Of a DNA stretch of 64,000 nt, positions 59,132 to 64,000 are shown in pieces. The DNA comes from an uncultured Collinsella sp. (GTDB taxonomy: Bacteria > Actinomycetota > Coriobacteriia > Coriobacteriales > Coriobacteriaceae): assembly GCA_902495525.1 (NCBI GenBank), contig CABUXL010000007.1, forward strand, positions 1 to 64,000. The letters run 5' to 3'. Position 1 is the stretch's first letter; each line of letters starts with the position of its first letter. Both the position numbers and the translations under genes were made by a program. The notes under the pieces are model-generated. The model was given only the letters and a program-made list of their open reading frames with translations. It had not been told where the DNA came from and did not search any database.

Positions 59132-60562
59132 TCAGCCCTTCGCGTTCGATGCGTTTCGCCTCGCGTTCGCCCTCTTCCTGCTATTCCTGGCGTTCTTTGC
59201 TCTCGTGCATTCCTCTGAACAGCATCGCGATTTGCCGTTTGCGGTGTCGGCGAACGGCCGGCCACAGTGCTCGCATATTTTGACGACATCAACCGAATAG
59301 CTCTTTGCAAGCGCAACCCAAAGGCGTGTAGCAGCATCGGGCACGCAAAGGTCGAAAGAGGAGCCGCGACCATAATCGATGATGCCATTAGCCATCTGCG
59401 TCGGACTCTGCCGCTTGGGCTCGAGGATTCTCCTCCACCTATAACCCGCGCAGCGCGAGAACCACTCCGTCATGTCCTGCACCAGATGCGAGGCCAGGGA
59501 TTCCTCGGTCTTGAGAACGCGCTCGGAAGACTCGTCGAGCCCCCTGAGAGCATCACCAGGCACCCTTGCAACAAAAGACGGACCTGGAAAGTCAGTTTCC
59601 CCAACCGTCTCCATAAAGGACAATGTATCGTTCTTGCACCACCTGACATACGAACGCTCGACCATGGCAGTTCCGGGCTCAATCCTTTCATTGATCACCG
59701 TCCACTCGCCACCGCGCTTAAGTCCGCCCACGAAACCATCCCTAAACTCATGGTCGCTAGGGATTTGCAGGTTGGTGAGAACCACGTACGCGGTTTTATT
59801 TGCCTCAATGTTGCCAAAGCAATACACGCGCCAATAGGGATCCAAAACCCCCAGCGAAGACGGCGAACCCATCTCGACCGACGAAGCCAGGGAGGAAATC
59901 TTCATTGCCCCGACGACCGAAAGCCAGGCATCAAGCGGTTCGTCGATTTCATAGGGACCGACTCTCCCCACAAAGCCAAGCAAAGGACCGGTTACGCGCG
60001 CCGCGGCAGCGAATCTCTCCCAAGGGTCGATGTTGGAAGCCTTGTCACCGGGATGCGGCGCGTCGTCGACGCGGCAAACCGGTGCCGGCACTTCTGACAG
60101 GGCGAGCAGCATTGCACCAACGCTTCCGTAATCTTCCAATTTACAAGACGGCAGAACGCCTTCCGGAAGACCGTCAAGAACCACGGAGCGAATCAGGCCG
60201 AAAGCAAGGTCCTTGTCCGCCCCCGGCGCGTCTATTTCCACACTCGACGGCCTGTTCGGCATACCGATTGACTCTTCGCGATAGGTGAAGCTCATGTGAT
60301 CGCCAGCACTCTCGCCCGCAACGTCCGGAACGAGACGACCGTTCTCGTGAAATTCAAGCCCGTCCCTCGTCTTATAACCGACCTGAACCTGACCGGTCGC
60401 GGGATCAAGCGGCATAATCGGCCAATCTCGCCATTCATCTTCAGGCGGCAAAGACGACTCTCCCTCCTCCACAACGTCGATAGTCCTTGAGTCCGATTCG
60501 TCACTCTTGACGTCGGTCAGCAGCGATTCAATCTTGTTTTTAAAAATATTGATAAGCATCAT
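59132..60562 (-). CDS. Unrecognised protein with C-terminal zinc finger
   Basis: The 476-residue soluble protein has no domain I can name in residues 1-420. Its C-terminus, CEHCGRPFADTANGKSRCCSEEC, is a treble-clef-like four-Cys zinc site followed by a basic stretch (RAKNARNSRKRANARRN), suggesting nucleic-acid binding as in CGNR-type proteins. No signal peptide or TM segment is seen. It is convergent to the integrase and divergent from the element's other genes, as for a cargo or regulatory gene. The start lacks a clear ribosome site. Confidence 0.65.
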   Translation of the reverse strand: MMLINIFKNKIESLLTDVKSDESDSRTIDVVEEGESSLPPEDEWRDWPIMPLDPATGQVQVGYKTRDGLEFHENGRLVPDVAGESAGDHMSFTYREESIGMPNRPSSVEIDAPGADKDLAFGLIRSVVLDGLPEGVLPSCKLEDYGSVGAMLLALSEVPAPVCRVDDAPHPGDKASNIDPWERFAAAARVTGPLLGFVGRVGPYEIDEPLDAWLSVVGAMKISSLASSVEMGSPSSLGVLDPYWRVYCFGNIEANKTAYVVLTNLQIPSDHEFRDGFVGGLKRGGEWTVINERIEPGTAMVERSYVRWCKNDTLSFMETVGETDFPGPSFVARVPGDALRGLDESSERVLKTEESLASHLVQDMTEWFSRCAGYRWRRILEPKRQSPTQMANGIIDYGRGSSFDLCVPDAATRLWVALAKSYSVDVVKICEHCGRPFADTANGKSRCCSEECTRAKNARNSRKRANARRNASNAKG

Positions 60563-60678
60563 CGCAGGTAAACCCCCGTAATAGGTGATGTAATACCCCG
60601 GTTTATGCCCACTGGCGGCATTGTGTAGTCACGGAGCAGTTCCCGTCCCGTACCACACATACCGAAGGAGGCATTCAC

Positions 60679-60885
60679 ATGGACGACAACGAAACGCCCG
60701 ACATCCAGAACGGCCCGATTCTCACCCGTGATGAGGTCGCCGACAAGCTGCATCTCACCCCCGACACCGCCGGCCAGCTCATCGCTCGCACCGGCATGGG
60801 CATCTACCTTTGCCGTCGCACATATATTTATGAGCGCGATCTCAACGCCTTTCTCAGCGCCCTGCGCGGCAAGGGCGGTGAGTAG
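60679..60885 (+). CDS. Small excisionase/MerR-like HTH protein
   Basis: The 68-residue protein contains ILTRDEVADKLHLTPDTAGQLIARTGMGIYL, the layout of a MerR-like or excisionase winged HTH. In an integrative element this position suggests a recombination directionality factor or a regulator, but the family is not certain. GAAGGAGG precedes ATG. It lies divergent from the zinc-finger gene across 116 nt (shared promoter region) and its stop is next to the following ATG. Confidence 0.7.
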   Translation: MDDNETPDIQNGPILTRDEVADKLHLTPDTAGQLIARTGMGIYLCRRTYIYERDLNAFLSALRGKGGE

Positions 60886-60886
60886 C

Positions 60887-61519
60887 ATGATTGACTACGA
60901 GGGTCTGCCCGCGACCAAAAACTATTACGACACCCTCGGCACCGTCATTACACCCAAGGCCTGGCAGGCGCTGCGCGGCCCCCGTCGCAACGCCCATCGC
61001 ATCCCCCCGAACACCCCCGAGCTCATTGCCGAGCGCGCCGCCGTCATCTTTGCCGCCAAGACCGCAACCGCAAAAGAAGAAGAGTCTGCGCGCCTCTCCG
61101 CCGGCGCGTGGATTTTGATTGCCCGCGACGACGATAACGCTGCGGCTGCGGAAGCCGTTGCCATCGCGATGTCCTCATGCGAGCGCACCTCTTTCACAAG
61201 CGCGCCGGAGCTCGCCAAAGCCTGGAACGGCGGCGAGCTCTTTGGCCCGAACTCAAAATCGCACGCCGTCGACCCCTATCGCGACCCTCCCGTACTCGTC
61301 ATCGCAGACGTCGGGGCCAGCCGTATGCGCGAGGAGACTGACGCGCTCCTCGAGCTGCTCGGCGACCGTCGACGCCACAAACGCGCAACCTTGTTCGCAT
61401 CAACGTTCACCGGAAAAAGCGTCGGCCGAGCGCTTGGGGCAGCCGGAGGAAACCCCGAACGCATACACGAGCTCATCAAGCTGATTAGCGCCGGGGTGCG
61501 CGAAGGGAGGCAGTCGTGA
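60887..61519 (+). CDS. Hypothetical protein with DnaC-like C-terminal half
   Basis: The 210-residue protein starts at MIDYEGLPATKN, 1 nt after the HTH gene stop. An upstream in-frame ATG lies inside that gene. The second half, DPPVLVIADVGASRMREETDALLELLGDRRRHKRATLFASTFTG, has the order of a DnaC/IstB-like Walker B, sensor-1 region, but Walker B is ADVG rather than DDxG and no Walker A is visible. It may be a degenerate helicase-loader relative. This is a weak resemblance. Confidence 0.6.
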   Translation: MIDYEGLPATKNYYDTLGTVITPKAWQALRGPRRNAHRIPPNTPELIAERAAVIFAAKTATAKEEESARLSAGAWILIARDDDNAAAAEAVAIAMSSCERTSFTSAPELAKAWNGGELFGPNSKSHAVDPYRDPPVLVIADVGASRMREETDALLELLGDRRRHKRATLFASTFTGKSVGRALGAAGGNPERIHELIKLISAGVREGRQS

Positions 61520-61603
61520 CCAGCACGAGGGCGCGAGCTCCGCCCTACAGCGGTATTCGCCATTAGCAGCTTTTCTATACGTCTCAACATTTAGGAGGTA
61601 CTT

Positions 61604-62068
61604 ATGCGGCATCAGACTGTCGTAGTCCAGACGGACAGCGGTCCGGCCCTTGTCTTCGACACCGCCAAGAAGCGCTATGTCTACCATGGCAGCCAGGACA
61701 CCCCCGTCCTCAACCCCGAGCACACCGAAGACGCCCAGAGCGTCTGGATCCCGCAGTTCAAGCAGGCGATTCCGAACGTTCCCCGCACTTTCATGGCGTT
61801 TAGCCCCACTGACGAGGCCGTCGACGCGATGGATTGTCTCGCTGCCATCGACGAGTGCTATGGCATCCCCGACTACGAGCTTGTCAAGATCGCAGCTCGC
61901 GCCTATGTCGTCAACGGCACCGGCGCGGCGCACGACGCGTTTGTCAAACGCTTCGCGGCTCGACTCGAGGACATCACCCAGGAACTCGGTGTCTTCGGCG
62001 CGGTCCCCATTGGACTCGCCGATCGCGCCCCCTTGCCCCTCTTCACCGTCGAGGACATCGACGACTAG
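61604..62068 (+). CDS. Unrecognised protein of the mobile element
   Basis: The 154-residue acidic protein (MRHQTVVVQTDSGPALVF...) has no domain I recognise, no TM segment and no signal peptide. A good AGGAGG lies 8 nt upstream of ATG. It lies between the DnaC-like and the next unknown gene, all on the plus strand, with a similar GC-rich composition. A role in the element's conjugation or maintenance is only inferred from position. Confidence 0.6.
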   Translation: MRHQTVVVQTDSGPALVFDTAKKRYVYHGSQDTPVLNPEHTEDAQSVWIPQFKQAIPNVPRTFMAFSPTDEAVDAMDCLAAIDECYGIPDYELVKIAARAYVVNGTGAAHDAFVKRFAARLEDITQELGVFGAVPIGLADRAPLPLFTVEDIDD

Positions 62069-62125
62069 CCCATCGTACGCCGCCGCCCGAGCGGGCGGCG
62101 GCCCTCTCACATCGAAAGGAAAACC

Positions 62126-62584
62126 ATGCCCAAGAAAAGTGCCGATAAGAACCACAAGCCCCTCACCCTCAACGGCCACTCCTTCCGCATCCCCTCGGAC
62201 GCCGAATGCCTGCTCGACGGCTGGAGCACCTACGGCGTCCAGCCCATCGTTATCGAGCCCGCAGAGAAGATCGAGGGCATCCCCGGCGCCTTCGTCATCG
62301 CGTCCCACTCCTCCGTCCCCAACATCCCTTACGTCGCGCCCGCCATCGTCGCGGAAATCGCCAGGCGCTGGCCCGGCATCGACCCCCGCGAGCTCGCCAG
62401 GGTCATCGTCGGGGTCGCCCGCAGCGGCGATCGCTCTTACACCCCGGACAGCGTCCTCCGCGGTATCGATAGCATCCTGGACCTCGATGCGACGGGAGTC
62501 GTGAACAAGCTTGTCGCCTATCCTCCCCTCCCGGCAGACCAGGCGCCCGAGGGCTATCCCAACGTCCTTCTCGAAGACGAGTAG
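62126..62584 (+). CDS. Unrecognised protein of the mobile element
   Basis: The 152-residue protein starts MPKKSADKNHKPLTLNGHSFRIP after CGAAAGGAAAACC. A central hydrophobic stretch, PNIPYVAPAIVAEIARRWPGID, is too polar for TM. No known family is apparent. It is the last gene before the probable mobilization pair, and its 58-nt gap from the previous gene suggests the same transcript. Confidence 0.6.
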   Translation: MPKKSADKNHKPLTLNGHSFRIPSDAECLLDGWSTYGVQPIVIEPAEKIEGIPGAFVIASHSSVPNIPYVAPAIVAEIARRWPGIDPRELARVIVGVARSGDRSYTPDSVLRGIDSILDLDATGVVNKLVAYPPLPADQAPEGYPNVLLEDE

Positions 62585-62666
62585 GGCTCAAGCGGGGCGG
62601 ATCGACAACGGTCGGTCCGCCCCTGCTTTCGGGCCGATGATCACCGCACATCGAAGAGAGGACCGA

Positions 62667-63131
62667 ATGACAGCAGCAACAAAGAACGTCAGCGTGAAGC
62701 TCGATTCAAGGCTCTACACCGCCCTCAAGACGCGGGCAGAGCTCAACGACTCCAACGTCAGCGACGAGATCCGCTCGCTCCTGCGCTCGGCGCTCGCCGC
62801 GGAGGGGCTCGACCTCTACGGCAACGAGGTCGCGGGCTTCATACGCGGCGTCGTCGACGCGCGATTGGACGTCGCCGCACTCGACATCGAGCGCAAGCTC
62901 GACGCCACCGAGGACCGCATCGCCGCGGTCCTCTCGCGCCCCATGACCGCCGCCATCATGGCCGGCCTCATGTCGGCCGACGTCCTCAAGGCCTCCTACG
63001 CCTCGCTCGACGACGTCCCCGTCGCGGACATCTGGAAGAACTACCTCGCGCAAGCCGGCGAGCTCAGCCGCGCCGGCCTCGGCCGAATCGACGAGGTGAA
63101 GCTCCACGCGCGCGAGCGCGCCGATGGCTAG
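62667..63131 (+). CDS. Probable mobilization accessory protein (MobC-like)
   Basis: The 154-residue protein (MTAATKNVSVKLDSRLYTALKTRAELNDSNVSDEIRSLLRSAL) begins with a ribbon-helix-helix-like unit. This fits MobC accessory proteins that bind near the origin of transfer. An alpha-helical region follows. GAAGAGAGGACC precedes ATG. It overlaps the relaxase start by 8 nt, a usual mobC-relaxase arrangement. The family is inferred from neighbour and HTH-like start. Confidence 0.7.
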   Translation: MTAATKNVSVKLDSRLYTALKTRAELNDSNVSDEIRSLLRSALAAEGLDLYGNEVAGFIRGVVDARLDVAALDIERKLDATEDRIAAVLSRPMTAAIMAGLMSADVLKASYASLDDVPVADIWKNYLAQAGELSRAGLGRIDEVKLHARERADG

Positions 63132-64000
63132 CCCGCCCGTCATCGTCAACCACTCCGTCGTCCGCGCGGGGGCGTCCGCGAGGGCGTCTGCCGCGGGACT
63201 GGCGGCATACGCCGGCACCCGCCGCGGCGTCGTCATCGAGGTCAGCGAGGCCGACGGCAGGAGGCTCGGCGTCGACGGCCTGGCCACCTACGCCGCGAAC
63301 AGGACCGGCTCGACCGGCGGCCTCTGGGGCGCGGACGGCCCGGTCGCCGTCGCCGAGGCGAGGCGCGCCATCGCCCAAAACGGCGGCGCGGTGCTCACCA
63401 CCGTCGTCACGGTCCCGAACGACATCGCCCCAGATGCCGGCCTCGACCGCCTGGACGCCTGGCAGGCCCTGGTGCGGTCCGAGTGGCCGAGGCTCTTCTC
63501 CGAGATGACCGGCGTGCCCGAGAGCCGCGTGGAGTTCTACGCGGCGATGCACGTCAACGGCACGAGCCACCACGTCCACATCCTCACGGTCGACCGCTCG
63601 GGCGACTGGGACTCCCTGCTGCCAAAGGGGAAGATGGAGGCGGCCAGACTCGAGATCTCCTCGAAGGCCATGGCACCGCTGCTGCGGGAGGCCTACATCG
63701 AGCGCGACCTCGCGAGGAAGGCGGCCCTGGAAGCAGTTGCACGAATCGACCGCGGAAAGCTCGACATCGGCCTGCCGCCGAACGGAAGGATCGAGGCCGC
63801 CCACCTCAGGCGTTTCCACCCGGAGGCCTCCGCCGCGCTGAGGGAGGCCCTCGGCCGGGCAGCCTCCGACTCCCCCGCACTCGCCGGCGCACTGGAGCGC
63901 CACAGGAAAGCCGTCGAGAGGTGCGCCGACCTCAAGTGCCTGACCGGTGAGGCGCGGGATGTCTACGCCCGCAAGGCGGCCGCCGACCTCGGCCTCCGGT
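63124..64000 (+). CDS. Relaxase, partial (MobP-type, HUH motif), running off the window
   Basis: At least 292 residues are read with no stop, beginning MASPPVIVNHSVVRAGASAR. The HUH motif is HVNGTSHHVHILTVDRSG (about residues 141-158), with the upstream Tyr-containing region AAYAGTRRGVVIE. This matches MobP3-like relaxases of Firmicutes and Actinobacteria. It should nick the origin of transfer and lead the strand during conjugation. Its start overlaps the accessory gene. The type and the catalytic Tyr could be settled from the missing C-terminus. Confidence 0.85.
   Translation, partial: MASPPVIVNHSVVRAGASARASAAGLAAYAGTRRGVVIEVSEADGRRLGVDGLATYAANRTGSTGGLWGADGPVAVAEARRAIAQNGGAVLTTVVTVPNDIAPDAGLDRLDAWQALVRSEWPRLFSEMTGVPESRVEFYAAMHVNGTSHHVHILTVDRSGDWDSLLPKGKMEAARLEISSKAMAPLLREAYIERDLARKAALEAVARIDRGKLDIGLPPNGRIEAAHLRRFHPEASAALREALGRAASDSPALAGALERHRKAVERCADLKCLTGEARDVYARKAAADLGLR

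Overview
The window looks like a chromosome segment of a high-GC, anaerobic Coriobacteriia bacterium, most likely Collinsella or a close relative. This is inferred from gene content: a membrane-embedded LuxR regulator of the coriobacterial type, Spy0128-type LPXTG adhesin, NRAMP-like plus MgtE-like pair, Ech-type hydrogenase, and no respiratory chain genes. No 16S rRNA or other decisive marker is present, so the genus is an inference.

Layout. 1-2.5 kb: pyrE and a 12-TM LuxR-type regulator on the minus strand. 2.9-7.2 kb: a plus-strand cluster of zinc-ribbon proteins (DUF4428 protein, membrane zinc-ribbon protein, SPFH protein with two zinc ribbons) ending in a lipoprotein. 7.4-11.3 kb: a minus-strand signalling operon of two membrane sensors and a NarL-type response regulator. 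11.5-16.5 kb: GH1 glucosidase, DUF4867 protein, luxS, nucleoside hydrolase and ribokinase (sugar/nucleoside salvage). 16.7-18.9 kb: an OafA-type acyltransferase with a C-terminal SGNH domain. 19-22.2 kb: NRAMP-like and MgtE-like metal transporters. 22.5-30.8 kb: a NodB-like protein with altered catalytic motifs, PRC-barrel and YtxH proteins, a cyanophycin-synthetase N-domain protein, a CNNM/CorC protein, a TrhA-like protein, an alpha/beta hydrolase and a DUF362 ferredoxin. 31-39.9 kb: a MacB/FtsX-type ABC transporter, then an ABC-2 exporter (two permeases, one ATPase) divergent from its probable two-component system. 40.5-47.8 kb: one 2432-residue LPXTG adhesin with a VWA domain and about 13 pilin-like repeats. 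48.2-53.9 kb: an Ech-type energy-converting [NiFe] hydrogenase operon in which EchA and EchB are one polypeptide. 54.2-57.1 kb: a transposase-type HTH protein and an old-yellow-enzyme-type oxidoreductase.

From about 57.5 kb the window enters an integrated mobile element. A tRNA-Met(CAT) 3' fragment marks the attachment site. It is followed by a long perfect inverted repeat, a tyrosine integrase, several unrecognised small genes, a probable mobilization accessory gene, and a relaxase (HUH motif) that runs off the right edge. This is best read as an integrative and mobilizable element.

Intergenic DNA carries at least three families of foldback repeats: short GGGGAC-loop hairpins, elements with arms reading CTCGATCTGTAACA, and about 150-bp elements with a shared core. 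In the first and third families the arm sequence changes from copy to copy while staying self-complementary, so it is the hairpin, not the arm sequence, that is conserved. No ORF explains them.
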